A DNA stretch of 64,000 nt from Kitasatospora sp. MAP12-44 (GCF_029892095.1 NZ_JARZAE010000004.1:186001-250000), one strand, 5' to 3'. Shown: positions 50,155 to 59,269, counted from the first letter of the stretch. Notes: generated by a model from the sequence alone, not told the origin. A program made the numbers and translations.

Positions 50155-50980
50155 CTGGCCGCGGTTCCGTGAATGATCTTGCCGCTGCCGTCACAGGCTC
50201 AGTAGCAGGTCCCTTACTGCTGCAGGTTGGGACAGGAACGGGTGGTGGCCAGCGCCGAGCTCGACGACGCTGCCGGCCCGGCGGGCGAACTCGCGCTGCA
50301 GGCGCGGCGGGGTGCCGCGGTCCTGAGCGCAGACGAGGTATGTCGAGGGCACCTGCTGCCATGCGGCCGCCTCGACCGGCTGCGCGGTCACCCGAACGCT
50401 CTGCCGGGCGAGGTGGTCCGCTGCCTGCGCCTGGACCTCGGGGTCGCAGTCCTGCAGGAACGTGTCCACGAGCAGCTCGGAGCGAACCCCGAAGGTGCCG
50501 GCGTCGGGGTCGACGTCGAGGAACGGGGCGGGGCCGCTGTCCCCGAACTCCGACAGGCTCTGCCCGACCTCGGGCAGATAGCTGGAGACCAGCAGCAGGT
50601 GGCGTACCGACTCGACGCCTGCGGCGGCTTCCGCCGTGACGATGCCGCCGTAGCTGTGGGCGACCACAACGGTCGGCTCGTCGCTGGCCTGCAGCACCCG
50701 CCGCACTGCGGCAACATCCTCGGAAAGCCCCGGACCGCCGGTTCCTCCGGGCAGGCCCGCCTCGCCGCAGCTCGGCAGCGCCGGGGCCACGCTCAGCACC
50801 CCTCGCTCCTGCAGCAGCTCGGCGGTCCGGTGCCACCACCACGATCCGTCCCGCACACACGCCCCATGCACGAACACAACCCTCATCGCTGCCCCCACAT
50901 CTCTCTTGGCCGCCTTTCGAACAACGGTAGACGTAGCCGCGCCATCGCCTAGTCAAGATCATTCACGGAATCGCGGGCAG
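50155..50980. other. Gene cassette bounded by 27-bp inverted repeats
   Basis: Imperfect 27-base inverted repeats (25/27) at 50155-50181 and 50954-50980 share the inner block TTCCGTGAATGATCTTG. They enclose only the alpha/beta-hydrolase gene at 50191-50886. Truncated regulator genes lie on both outer sides. No transposase is present, so this is a candidate non-autonomous element or an IS remnant carrying a passenger gene. Confidence 0.55.
50191..50886 (-). CDS. Cytosolic alpha/beta-hydrolase
   Basis: Protein of 231 residues. VVFVHGACVRDGSWWW is the oxyanion strand, VVAHSYGGIV the nucleophile elbow (Ser), and GAGHHPFLSQPAA the late His. No signal peptide. Similar in fold to the secreted hydrolase at 45497 but divergent. 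ATG at 50886 was chosen for GGGGG five bases upstream. Enclosed by the inverted repeats at 50155 and 50954. Confidence 0.85.
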   Translation of the reverse strand: MRVVFVHGACVRDGSWWWHRTAELLQERGVLSVAPALPSCGEAGLPGGTGGPGLSEDVAAVRRVLQASDEPTVVVAHSYGGIVTAEAAAGVESVRHLLLVSSYLPEVGQSLSEFGDSGPAPFLDVDPDAGTFGVRSELLVDTFLQDCDPEVQAQAADHLARQSVRVTAQPVEAAAWQQVPSTYLVCAQDRGTPPRLQREFARRAGSVVELGAGHHPFLSQPAAVRDLLLSL

Positions 50981-50981
50981 A

Positions 50982-51215
50982 GTGGTTTTCGCGAAATCCT
51001 CATCACCCTGGGCACTGAACGAGCCGCTCGCCGCGCTGCTGATGTGCGCGCTGCACCGCAGCGGCCGGCAGGCCGAGGCGCTGGCGGTCTTCGACCGGAC
51101 GCGTCAGCAACTGACCGACGACCTGGGGGTGGCCCCGAGCGGAACCCTATGCCGGGCGCGGCGGGCGATCCTGCGCGGGGACGACATCAGCCTCGACCTC
51201 GGTCAGGCCGCGTGA
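50982..51215 (+). pseudogene. C-terminal remnant of a SARP/BTAD-domain regulator
   Basis: The 77-codon frame encodes NEPLAALLMCALHRSGRQAEA, quoted as LLMCALHRSGRQAEAL, then QLTDDLGVAPSGTL and RRAILRGDDI, the end of a bacterial transcriptional activation domain as in AfsR-type proteins. The DNA-binding part and most of the BTAD are missing. Likely a relic. It begins right after the right-hand inverted repeat of the hydrolase cassette. Confidence 0.7.
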
Positions 51216-51247
51216 CCGGCCGGGTGACCGGCCGGGTGACCGGCCGG
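51212..51247. repeat. Three tandem copies of a 12-bp unit
   Basis: GTGACCGGCCGG is repeated three times without interruption, covering the stop codon of the BTAD remnant. Confidence 0.9.
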
Positions 51248-51268
51248 GGTTCAACTCGGGATCATGGA

Positions 51269-51928
51269 TCACGGGTGGGCGGAGCCGACAGCGGCGCGCG
51301 CCCGGTCGAGGTCGACGAGTTCGCCGTTGAAGCCGAACTGGTGAAGGTCGCCGCCGGGCGCCTCGATGCGTCCGGCCTGGGCCAGGCCGCCAGCCTTCAC
51401 GGGGTCGAACCCGGCCGCACGGATCAGCCGCTCGGTCGTCGCCGCGGCGCTGTCGTCGTCGGTGGCGTAGAAGAGCACGGCACGCCGCGGTGTGCGGTTC
51501 GCGCCCGCGGCGAGCGCCTCCGCGGCCAGGGTCCCGAACGCCTTGACGTAACGGGCGTTCGCGGGCAGCAGGGCGGCGGCCACCGACCCGGCCGACTGCC
51601 CGTCAGGCAGCGACCGCACGATCTGGCCCTTCTCGTCGAACGCGATCGGGTTGGACGGGTCGATCACGACCTTGCCGTCGAGGAGGGGTGCGACCTGCGG
51701 GATCAGCTCCCTCATGACGTCCAGCCAGACCGCGAGCACGATGGTGTCCGCCTCCGCGATCGCGTCCTGCACAGAGGCGGCGTGTGCGAGCGGCCCGAGC
51801 TCGTCCGCGAGCTCCTGCGCGCGGGCGGCGGCGCCCCTCCCCGCCAGGACGACGCTCTCGCCCCCGGCCACCAGGTGCCGGGCAACGACGCTCCCGATAT
51901 TGCCGACGCCTACGATTGCGGTGGTCAT
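51269..51928 (-). CDS. NADPH-dependent F420 reductase-like dinucleotide-binding protein
   Basis: Protein of 219 residues. The N terminus TTAIVGVGNIGSVVARHL is the Rossmann GxGxxG of the F420H2:NADP oxidoreductase/Npdr family; VVIDPSNPIAFD and YVKAFGTLAAEAL are its middle blocks, and AGFDPVKAGGLAQAGRIE its C-terminal substrate region. It may reduce F420 with NADPH or act on another partner; in this genome F420 is relevant because of the LLM enzymes. ATG at 51928. Confidence 0.82.
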   Translation of the reverse strand: MTTAIVGVGNIGSVVARHLVAGGESVVLAGRGAAARAQELADELGPLAHAASVQDAIAEADTIVLAVWLDVMRELIPQVAPLLDGKVVIDPSNPIAFDEKGQIVRSLPDGQSAGSVAAALLPANARYVKAFGTLAAEALAAGANRTPRRAVLFYATDDDSAAATTERLIRAAGFDPVKAGGLAQAGRIEAPGGDLHQFGFNGELVDLDRARAAVGSAHP

Positions 51929-51981
51929 CTCTGTCCCTAACTTTCTGTTGACTCCGACTTGAGGTTCCCGCCGCGCGCGTC

Positions 51982-52278
51982 CTAGCGCATCACCAGGCCG
52001 CCGTCGACCGTGAGGATCTGGCCCGTCAGGGCGGCGGCGTCGTCCCCGACGAGCATCGCCACCACCGCTGCGGTGTCGTCGGGGGTGAGCGGCCGCGGCA
52101 GCGCTTGGTGCGCCGCGACCTCCTCGAACTCCTCCGTCGGCACCGCGCCGGTGGCCGGAGTGCGAGTCAGCCCCGGGGCAACAGCCGTGACGGCGATCGC
52201 GCCGCCGATCGCACCGGCGCCGCCGGTCACAACCGCGACCCGGCGGCCGTCCGCTGTCGAAGGAGCTGCACCGGTCAC
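51982..52278 (-). pseudogene. SDR gene with in-frame internal deletion
   Basis: The 98-codon frame joins an SDR entry (VAVVTGGAGAIGGAIA) directly to the distal part (VTAVAPGLTRTPATG, TGQILTVDGGLVMR). About 130 residues, including NNAG, Ser and YxxxK, are missing. The frame is kept, so the deletion is precise. It starts in a GTGA overlap with the YceI gene. Catalytic activity is impossible; a structural role is unlikely. Confidence 0.75.
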
Positions 52279-52853
52279 TGTTCGGACCCCGTCCCGGCGG
52301 ATTCCAGGACGGCCTCGATATCGATCGCGACGTCGACCATGTCGCTGACCACCACGCCGCCCCGGTCGAGTGTGTCGTTCCAACTCACGCCGAAATCGTG
52401 ACGGTTGAGCCGGGCCTTGGCCGCGAACCCGGCACGCCGCCTGGGTCCGAGATTCTGGTCGCCCTCCCACCAGGGCGTGTCCCACTGGCCCAGATAGCTC
52501 ACCTCCAGCACGACGGGTCGCGTCACCCCGCGGATGGTGAGATCGCCGGTGACCTCGAAGCCGCTCGCGCTCACCTGGTGAACCCGGGTCCCGACGAATT
52601 TCCAGGTCGGGTGGTGCTCGACATCGAAGAAGTCGGCGCTGCGCAGGTGCGCATCGCGCTCGGGCGAACCCGTGTAGACCTGGGTCGCGTCGATCGTCGC
52701 CTCGACCTGGGCCTTCTCCGGCTCCTCCGGGTCGACCTCCAGGAAGCCGTGCATGTTCTTGAACTGACCGCGCACGTCGGTGACCATCATGTGTCTGGCA
52801 CGGAACTCCGCGCCGGTGTGGCTGGGCTCGAAGAACCATCTTGCCGTCGCCAT
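52275..52853 (-). CDS. YceI-family lipid-binding protein
   Basis: Protein of 192 residues. WFFEPSHTGAEFRARHMMVTDVRGQF, shown as SHTGAEFRARHMMVTDVRGQF in part, is the typical first strand pair, with FLEVDPEEPEKAQVEATID and DFFDVEHHPTWKFV and DLTIRGVTRPVVLEV later. Family members form an isoprenoid-binding lipocalin-like barrel. No signal peptide, as in most actinomycete members. ATG at 52853 with GGGAG five bases upstream. Confidence 0.9.
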   Translation of the reverse strand: MATARWFFEPSHTGAEFRARHMMVTDVRGQFKNMHGFLEVDPEEPEKAQVEATIDATQVYTGSPERDAHLRSADFFDVEHHPTWKFVGTRVHQVSASGFEVTGDLTIRGVTRPVVLEVSYLGQWDTPWWEGDQNLGPRRRAGFAAKARLNRHDFGVSWNDTLDRGGVVVSDMVDVAIDIEAVLESAGTGSEQ

Positions 52854-52924
52854 GGCAGCTCCCTGGCAGCTCTGCCCCCTGCGACCAGCGTAAGACGACC
52901 ACGAGCAGCTCCGCGCGGTACGGG

Positions 52925-53917
52925 CTACCCGGGCGGCGAGTAGTCCGGGAGCTCGGCGCGGCGTGGCGGGTCGGCGCCCGGGCGGGTGCAGGTGAGGGCC
53001 GCGGTGCACGCTGCCAGGGCGAGCGACTCGACCGCCTTCGCGGGGAGCCGCTCCGCGCCGGTGGCGGCCCGCAGCTCGTCTCGGGCGCTCCCCCGCTCCC
53101 CCGCACCGCCGCCCAGCAGCCCGGCCCGCAGCAGCCCGCTGAGCAGGCCGGCCATGAAGGCGTCACCCGCGCCGACCGTGTCCACCACCTCGACCGGGGT
53201 CGGCCTGACCCGGTGGCTGCCGTGCCGCCAGAAGGCCCGCGCGCCGCCGGCCCCGAGGGTGAGCACCACGAGCGAGGGGCCGGTCCGCGCCCATCGCGCG
53301 GCCACCGCGGCGGCGTCGTGCCCGGGGTAGAGCCAGCCGAGGTCCTCGTCGCTTGCCTTCACCACGTCGCTGAGGGCGACGAGCTCCTCGACCCGCGGCC
53401 GCTCCCGCGCCGCCGTTCCCAGCAGCGCGGGCCGCAGGTTCGGATCGTAGGAGAGGGTGGCGCCCGGCCGCGCCGCTCGCACGGCCGCGAGCACCTGCGC
53501 GGCGCCGGGGGCGAGCAGCGCCGCGATCGATCCGGTGTGCAGATGGGCGACCGGGCCGGTGGCGGCCGGATCGGTCGCCGTGGGCAGCAGGCTCCAGCTG
53601 ACGTCGAAGCGGTAGCCGGCCGCGCCGTCGGCATCGAGGACGGCGGTGGCGGTGGACGTGGCGGCGTCGACGACCGACCCGCCGGTGAGCAGCACACCGC
53701 TCTCGCCGAGGTGGCGCCGCAGCTCCAGGCCGTACGCGTCGCCGCCCACCCGGGTGGCCAGGCGCACCGGGTGGCCGAGCCGGGCCAGGCCGAGCGCCAC
53801 GTTGGCGGGGCTGCCCCCGGGGACGGCGCTTCGGCGGCCGTCCGGGCCGGTCAGGATGTCGGTGAGCGCCTCACCGATGACCAGAGTCGACGGCTCTCCT
53901 GACCCCGGGCGGCTCAT
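52925..53917 (-). CDS. PfkB-family carbohydrate kinase (fructokinase-like)
   Basis: Protein of 330 residues. VPGGSPANVALGLARLG is the substrate-binding GGxxxN block and VDTVGAGDAFMAGLL the ATP-site DTxGAGD signature with catalytic Asp. It should phosphorylate a ketose, for instance fructose produced by the dehydrogenase next to it. ATGA overlap with the dehydrogenase gene. Last gene of the polyol operon. It is near 52854-52924, a short gap with nothing recognised. Confidence 0.9.
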   Translation of the reverse strand: MSRPGSGEPSTLVIGEALTDILTGPDGRRSAVPGGSPANVALGLARLGHPVRLATRVGGDAYGLELRRHLGESGVLLTGGSVVDAATSTATAVLDADGAAGYRFDVSWSLLPTATDPAATGPVAHLHTGSIAALLAPGAAQVLAAVRAARPGATLSYDPNLRPALLGTAARERPRVEELVALSDVVKASDEDLGWLYPGHDAAAVAARWARTGPSLVVLTLGAGGARAFWRHGSHRVRPTPVEVVDTVGAGDAFMAGLLSGLLRAGLLGGGAGERGSARDELRAATGAERLPAKAVESLALAACTAALTCTRPGADPPRRAELPDYSPPG

Positions 53918-54903
53918 GGCGTGATGACGATCTTGCGGCCCTTGCCGGCCTGGAACTGCTGCAGCGCGGCGGCGTAGTCGGCCAGCGGGAGCCGGTCGCT
54001 GATGAAGACCTGCGGGTCCAGCACCCCGGCGGCGAAGAGGTCCGCCGCGCGCTCGTAGCTGTGCAGGACCGCCATCGAGCCGGTGATGGTGATCTCCTGG
54101 TTGTAGATGCGGTAGGGCTCGATCATCGCGCGGGCGGCGTAGTCGGCGACGCCGAACTGCAGGTAGGTGCCGCCCTTGCCGACCCGGCCCAGCGCCTCCT
54201 GGATGGCCCGCTCGTTGCCGGTGGCGTCGATGACCACGTCCCAGCCGCGCGGTCGCTCGATCTCGTCGGCGGCGGTGACGGCGTTGCTGCAGCCCAACAG
54301 GCGGGCGGCGGTGAGCCGTTCGCTGTTGATGTCGACCACGTCCACGCTGGCCGCGCCGGTGCGCTTGGCGAGCTCCAGCATCATCAGGCCCATGGTGCCG
54401 GAGCCGTAGATCAGCACGGTGTCGGCCAACCGGCTGCGCAGCACGTCGTATCCGCGCACCGCGCAGGAGAGCGGCTCGATGAGGGCGGCGTCCTGGGTGC
54501 GGACGTGCTCCGGCAGGCGTACGCAGTTGGCGACCGGGGCGAGGGCGAACTCGGCGGCCGCGCCCGGAGCGGTGACCCCGATCGCGGCGAAGCGCTCGCA
54601 CAGGTTGCTCCGCCCGATCCGGCAGTAGTGGCACTCGTGGCAGGGCAGCGACGGGTCGACGGCGACCTGGTCGCCGATCGACAGCTCACTGACGCCGGTG
54701 CCCACGGCGACCACCTCCCCGGCGAACTCGTGGCCCGGGACGATGGGCAGGGTGGGCGCGAACTCGCCCTGCAGGATGTGCAGATCGGTGCCGCACAGGC
54801 CGCAGGCCGCCACCCTGACCACCACCTCCCGCGGGCCCGGTGCCGGATCCTCGACGGTCTCCACGCTCACCACACCGGGCGAGCTGATGACGGCAGCCTT
54901 CAC
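53914..54903 (-). CDS. Zinc-dependent polyol dehydrogenase (sorbitol/threonine DH type)
   Basis: Protein of 329 residues. ACGLCGTDLHI carries the catalytic Zn Cys, VPGHEFAGEVVAVG the Zn His-Glu, and DPSLPCHECHYCRIGRSNLCE the structural Zn cysteines (four Cys). IYGSGTMGLMMLELAK is the NAD-binding glycine motif. It should oxidise a polyol such as sorbitol, xylitol or mannitol to a ketose. GTG start at 54903. Between the kinase and ABC permease genes in the same operon. Confidence 0.9.
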   Translation of the reverse strand: MKAAVISSPGVVSVETVEDPAPGPREVVVRVAACGLCGTDLHILQGEFAPTLPIVPGHEFAGEVVAVGTGVSELSIGDQVAVDPSLPCHECHYCRIGRSNLCERFAAIGVTAPGAAAEFALAPVANCVRLPEHVRTQDAALIEPLSCAVRGYDVLRSRLADTVLIYGSGTMGLMMLELAKRTGAASVDVVDINSERLTAARLLGCSNAVTAADEIERPRGWDVVIDATGNERAIQEALGRVGKGGTYLQFGVADYAARAMIEPYRIYNQEITITGSMAVLHSYERAADLFAAGVLDPQVFISDRLPLADYAAALQQFQAGKGRKIVITP

Positions 54904-54931
54904 CGCGCCGCCCCCCAGGAGATCTGACCGG

Positions 54932-55786
54932 TCATTTCACTGCCCCCAGCGAAAGGCCCTGGACGAGCTTGTCCTGGGCGGCGAAGCCGGCGACGAGCAC
55001 CGGCACGGAGATGCAGACGGCGGCCGCGCACACCTTCGCCAGGAAGAGGCCCTGGCTGGTGACGAAGCCGGTGAGGAAGACGGGTGCGGTGCCGGCGACG
55101 ACGCCGGTCAGCACCCGGGCGAACAGCAGTTCGTTCCAGCTGAAGATGAAGGAGATCAGCGCGGTGGCCGCGATGCCCGGCATGGCCACGGGTGCCACGA
55201 TCCGCAGCAGGACGGTCGGCAGCCCCGCGCCATCGATCGAGGCGGCCTCCAGGATCTCCTTGGGCACCTCGGCCAGGAAGGAGCGCATCATCCACACCGC
55301 GATCGGCAGGTTCATCGAGGTGTAGAGGATGACCAGCAGCCAGATGTTGTCCAGCATCCCGGCGTTCTGGGCGATCAGGTAGATCGGCAGCAGGCCCGCC
55401 ACGGCCGGCAGCATCCTGGTGGACAGGAAGAAGAACATCACGTCGGTCCACTTGCGCACCGGCCGGATCGACAGCGCGTACGCGGCGGGGATCGACAGCA
55501 GCAGCACCAGCAGGGTCGAGGCGACGCTGGCCGTCAGGGAGTTGATCAGCGGCGGCCACGGGCTCACCCCGGTACCGGCACCGAAGAACTCCCGGTAGCC
55601 CTGCAGGGTGAGCCCGGCCCCGACACTCGGCGGGTTGGTGGCCGCGGCCGACTCGCTGTGCAGCGAGGTGAGCACCATCCAGGCGAACGGCAGGAAGAAG
55701 AGCACCCCGCAGAACCAGGCCAGCAGCCCGAGCAGGGCGCCGTTGCGCCGGGCCGAAGCCCGCGTGGTCGCTGTGGCGGCCGTCAT
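54932..55786 (-). CDS. Carbohydrate ABC permease (MalG type)
   Basis: Protein of 284 residues with about six membrane helices. The conserved EAA loop reads EILEAASIDGAGLPTVLLRIVAP, given here as EAASIDGAGLPTVLL, which docks the ATPase. No ATPase gene is in the operon; a shared MsiK-type ATPase probably serves it, as is common in Streptomyces. ATGA overlap with the preceding permease gene. Confidence 0.9.
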   Translation of the reverse strand: MTAATATTRASARRNGALLGLLAWFCGVLFFLPFAWMVLTSLHSESAAATNPPSVGAGLTLQGYREFFGAGTGVSPWPPLINSLTASVASTLLVLLLSIPAAYALSIRPVRKWTDVMFFFLSTRMLPAVAGLLPIYLIAQNAGMLDNIWLLVILYTSMNLPIAVWMMRSFLAEVPKEILEAASIDGAGLPTVLLRIVAPVAMPGIAATALISFIFSWNELLFARVLTGVVAGTAPVFLTGFVTSQGLFLAKVCAAAVCISVPVLVAGFAAQDKLVQGLSLGAVK

Positions 55787-56754
55787 GACTCCTCCCGGAG
55801 CAGCGATGAGACGGTCCTCAACGCGAAGGTCGCGAGGAGGATGGTGCAGATGACCACGAGGACGCCCTCGGCGGACGCCTGACCGTAGTCGTGGCCCTGG
55901 TAGAAGGTCCGGTAGACGGCGTAGGGCAGGTTGGCGGTGCCAAGACCGCCGGAGGTCAACGTGAAGACCGCGTCGAAGTTCTGCACCACGTAGATGCTGC
56001 CGAGCAGCGAGGCGAGTTCCAGGTAGCGGCGCAGGTGCGGGAAGGTGAGGTAGCGGAACACCTGCCAGGTGCTCGCCCCGTCCACTCGGGCCGCCTCGAC
56101 GACGTCCATCGGGCGGCTCTGCAGTCCGGCGAGCAGGATCAGCATCATGAACGGCGTCCACTGCCAGATGAGCGAAGCCTCCACCGCGAGCAGCGGAGTG
56201 GTCGACAGCCAGTCCGGCTGCGGCGCGTGAGCGCTGCCGAACAGGCTCCAGAGCCAGGTCAGCGTGCCGTTCAGCAGACCGTAGGAGGCGTTGTAGATCG
56301 CGTGCTTCCAGAGCAGCGCGGAGGCCGCGGGCACCACCAGGAAGGGTGTGATCAGCATGGTGCGCACGATGCCGCGGCCCCGGAAGCGGCGGTCGAGCAG
56401 CAGCGCCAGTACCAGCCCGAGCAACAGGCTCACCAGCACCACGGTGGCGGTCAGCAGGACCGTGGTCTCGATGGACGAGCGCAGCGTCGGATCCTCGAAC
56501 GCCGCGGTGTAGTTGGACAGGCCGCCGAACCCGCGGTTGCCCGGGTCCAGCGCGTTCCAGCGCATGAACGAGATCACCAGGGTTCCCACGAAGGGAAGTT
56601 GGGTGACGACGATCATGAATACCAGCGCCGGCAGCAGCGGCGCCCGACGGGACCAGGCGCCCCGCGGCCGGCCCGCCGCCCGGCGAGCGCCGGGTTCGGC
56701 GGACCGCGACAGTCTGCTGGGGTGGCCGGTGATCGAGGTAGTGCTCACGTGCAT
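55783..56754 (-). CDS. Carbohydrate ABC permease (MalF type)
   Basis: Protein of about 323 residues with six membrane helices and a long cytosolic N terminus rich in Arg and Ser. The EAA loop is VVEAARVDGASTWQVFRYL. ATG at 56754 is used; the GTG at 56748 has a better GGAG spacing (eight bases) and may be the real start. Partner of the MalG-type protein. Confidence 0.88.
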   Translation of the reverse strand: MHVSTTSITGHPSRLSRSAEPGARRAAGRPRGAWSRRAPLLPALVFMIVVTQLPFVGTLVISFMRWNALDPGNRGFGGLSNYTAAFEDPTLRSSIETTVLLTATVVLVSLLLGLVLALLLDRRFRGRGIVRTMLITPFLVVPAASALLWKHAIYNASYGLLNGTLTWLWSLFGSAHAPQPDWLSTTPLLAVEASLIWQWTPFMMLILLAGLQSRPMDVVEAARVDGASTWQVFRYLTFPHLRRYLELASLLGSIYVVQNFDAVFTLTSGGLGTANLPYAVYRTFYQGHDYGQASAEGVLVVICTILLATFALRTVSSLLREES

Positions 56755-56786
56755 GTCTCCGCTCGGGTGGGTGCGCGGGGGTGGTG

Positions 56787-58151
56787 TCAGTGGCCCGCGT
56801 ACTTGGCGCCGACCTTGGCAGCGAGCGCCTGACTGTTCTTCAGCGCCTGGTCCACGCTGATCTGGCCCGCGATCGCGTCGCTGATCTGCTGCGAGACCTG
56901 GGTTCCCAGATCGGTGAACTCCGGGATGCCGACGAACTGGATGCCCGGCGCGGGCCGCGGCTGGACGCCCGGGTTCTGCGGGTCGACGCTGGTCAGCGCG
57001 GTCTCGGTGGCCTGGGCGAACGCCGAGGCGGAGGCCAGGTAGCTCGGGTTGCTGTAGGTCGAGGTGCGCTTGCCGGCCGGGACGCGGGGCCAGCCGAGGG
57101 TCTGGCCGACCAGCTGTTCGTACCCCTGGCCGGAGGCCCAGGAGATGAACTTCCAGGCGTCGTCCTGGTGCTTGCTGGCCTTCTGCACGCCCCAGGCCCA
57201 GGTGTAGAGCCAGCCCGAACTCTTCGTCTGGTCGACCGGAGCGGGCGCGTACCCGATCTTGCCGGCCACCGGCGAGTCGGACGCCTCCAGCGAACCGGCC
57301 GCCGAGGTCGCGTCGTACCACATGGCGACCTTGCCCTGCTCCAGGTCGTTGAGGCACTCGGTGAACCCGGACTGCGGCGCGCCCGCCTCACCGTGCGCCC
57401 GCACCAGGTTGACGTAGAAGTTCGTGGCGGCGGTGAAGGCCGGGGAGGTCAGCTGGGCCTGCCAGTTCTGGTCGAACCAGGTGCCGCCCATGGTGTTGAC
57501 CACCGTGGTCAGCGGCGCGATCACCTCACCCCAGCCCGGCTGCCCGCGCAGGCAGATGCCCTTCATCCCTGGCTGCGCCCCGTCGGCGGCAGCCGCGAGG
57601 TCGGCGACCTGCTGCCAGGTCGGGTTGGCGGGCATGGTCAGACCCTTGGCCGCGAAGACGTCCTTGCGGTACATCAGGAACGACGACTCGCCGTAGAACG
57701 GCTCGGCGTAGATCTGGCCGTTGTACGTCAGCGCCTGCTGGATGGTGGGCAGGATGTCGCTCTGCTGGAACCCGGTGTCGCCGGCGGCGTGGCCGCTGAG
57801 CGAGGCCAGCCACCCGTTCTTGGCGTAGAACGGGACCTCGTAGTTGCTGATGGTCGCGATGTCGTACTGGCCGGACTGGCTGGAGAAGTCCTGGGTGAAC
57901 TTGTCCCGGGCGTCGTTCTCCGGCAGCACGGTGAAGTTGACCGTGATACCGGTGGTCTTGGTGAAGTTGGCCGCGGTCAGCTTCTGCAGATCCGCCATCT
58001 GCGGGTTGTTCACCATCAGCACATTGATGGAGTGCGCCTGCGAGCCACCGCCGGCGCCACCGGCGCCGCTGCAGCCCGCGAGGGTGGCGGCGCAGAGGAC
58101 TGCCACGCCCAGCGGCACGGTGACGCGCTGGACTGTCTGTCTGATCGTCAT
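56787..58151 (-). CDS. Sugar/polyol ABC solute-binding lipoprotein
   Basis: Protein of 454 residues. The signal ends with the lipobox TLAGCSG (Cys lipidated). FTVLPENDARDKF, WQQVADLAAAA and IGYAPAPVDQTKSSGWLYTWAW are typical of the SBP type 1 family. Binds a polyol or sugar outside the membrane and feeds the two permeases. First gene of the operon. Its closest functional setting is a sorbitol/mannitol-type system. Confidence 0.9.
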   Translation of the reverse strand: MTIRQTVQRVTVPLGVAVLCAATLAGCSGAGGAGGGSQAHSINVLMVNNPQMADLQKLTAANFTKTTGITVNFTVLPENDARDKFTQDFSSQSGQYDIATISNYEVPFYAKNGWLASLSGHAAGDTGFQQSDILPTIQQALTYNGQIYAEPFYGESSFLMYRKDVFAAKGLTMPANPTWQQVADLAAAADGAQPGMKGICLRGQPGWGEVIAPLTTVVNTMGGTWFDQNWQAQLTSPAFTAATNFYVNLVRAHGEAGAPQSGFTECLNDLEQGKVAMWYDATSAAGSLEASDSPVAGKIGYAPAPVDQTKSSGWLYTWAWGVQKASKHQDDAWKFISWASGQGYEQLVGQTLGWPRVPAGKRTSTYSNPSYLASASAFAQATETALTSVDPQNPGVQPRPAPGIQFVGIPEFTDLGTQVSQQISDAIAGQISVDQALKNSQALAAKVGAKYAGH

Positions 58152-58278
58152 GATGCGTGTTCCTTACTCTCGGCGAACCCGGCCGGGTGGGACCGGTTCG
58201 GGGCACGTGCGACCGAGGCGGCGGCCGGGCGTCCTGCGGAGACGCCGGCAGCCGCGCCCCGGAGCGCGGTTTTTTTCT

Positions 58279-58300
58279 CGGGCCTGGTGCCTCAGGCCCG
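58279..58300. terminator. Hairpin overlapping the DeoR stop codon
   Basis: Stem CGGGCCTG-(6)-CAGGCCCG covers the stop codon of the DeoR gene (minus strand). The T-run on the plus strand lies on the wrong side for minus-strand termination, so it is a weak terminator candidate. Confidence 0.45.
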
Positions 58301-59053
58301 AATGACGTGCGGTCCAAGTAGCGCGTAGCGATGGGCTTCCGCACTGGACAGTTCGGTGTCGGTGACGATCGCCTCGAAGTCGCCGACCCCCGCGAAGCGG
58401 CAGAAGCTGCTGGCTCCGAACTTGCTGTGGTGCCCCATGAAGACCCGTCTGCGGGACACCTCGAGGGCCTTGGCCTTGACGTCGGCCACCACCGGATCGG
58501 GGGTGGTCAATCCGAGGTCGCGGGAGATCCCGTTCGCTCCCAGGAACGCCAGGTCGATGACGAAACCCGAGAGCATCGCGCAGGCCCAGGAGCCCACGGT
58601 GGCCATGGTCCGGCCGCGGACCCGGCCACCCAGCAGCAGGACGGTCATGTTGGCCGAGTCGGCCACGGCCGCCGCCGTCGACAGCGACGCCGTCACCACG
58701 GTCAGTGGACGGTCCGCCGGCAGCAGCGCGGCGAGGAGCTGCGGGGTGTAGCCCTCGTCGATGAAGACGCTCTCTGCCTCGCCGACGAGCTTGACAGCTT
58801 CGGCCGCGATCCGGCGCTTCGCCTCCACATGCCGGGTGACGCGCTGAGCCAGGTCGGTCTCGAAGCCGGTGCTCTCGACCGGGTAGGCACCGCCGTGGGT
58901 ACGGCGGATCAGCCCCCGGCGCTCCAACTCGCTCAGGTCGCGCCGGATGGTCTCCACCGCGACCTCGAAATCAGCGGCCGCGGTGGTGACCTCGACGCGC
59001 CCCTCCTGGCGGGCCAGGGCCAGAATCCGGTGCTGCCGGTCCGTTGCCCGCAT
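58292..59053 (-). CDS. DeoR/GlpR-family transcriptional repressor
   Basis: Protein of 253 residues. The HTH is DRQHRILALARQEGRVEVTTAAADFEVAVETIRRDLSELERRGLI, quoted as VAVETIRRDLSELERRGLI, the DeoR signature; the sugar-phosphate-binding C-terminal part has VFIDEGYTPQLLAALL and FLGANGISRDLGLTTPD. It probably senses a phosphorylated intermediate and represses the polyol operon just downstream on the same strand. ATG at 59053 with GGAG eight bases upstream; ATG 59083 is also in frame. Confidence 0.9.
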   Translation of the reverse strand: MRATDRQHRILALARQEGRVEVTTAAADFEVAVETIRRDLSELERRGLIRRTHGGAYPVESTGFETDLAQRVTRHVEAKRRIAAEAVKLVGEAESVFIDEGYTPQLLAALLPADRPLTVVTASLSTAAAVADSANMTVLLLGGRVRGRTMATVGSWACAMLSGFVIDLAFLGANGISRDLGLTTPDPVVADVKAKALEVSRRRVFMGHHSKFGASSFCRFAGVGDFEAIVTDTELSSAEAHRYALLGPHVIRA

Positions 59054-59269
59054 CTCCGGTTCTCCTTCCGCCCGTTCGGACATCGCAAGCCCGAATGTGC
59101 CCGTGGAAGATTTATACCCCCATGTCGGGACCACGGACAGCTCCGCAGTCGACCGGAACAAGCCCGAATTGTGCCCGCGCCCGACGGAGATGACAGCAGG
59201 TCAGCGACGTCCGACGGCCCAGCGGCCCGCCCCGGATGCCCGATTGCCCAGATTCCGGCCCCGATGACC

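Noticed and set aside
58265..58300. Rho-independent terminator with T-run for the DeoR gene
   Set aside because: The T-run is on the plus strand before the stem, so the minus-strand transcript would have A residues after the hairpin.
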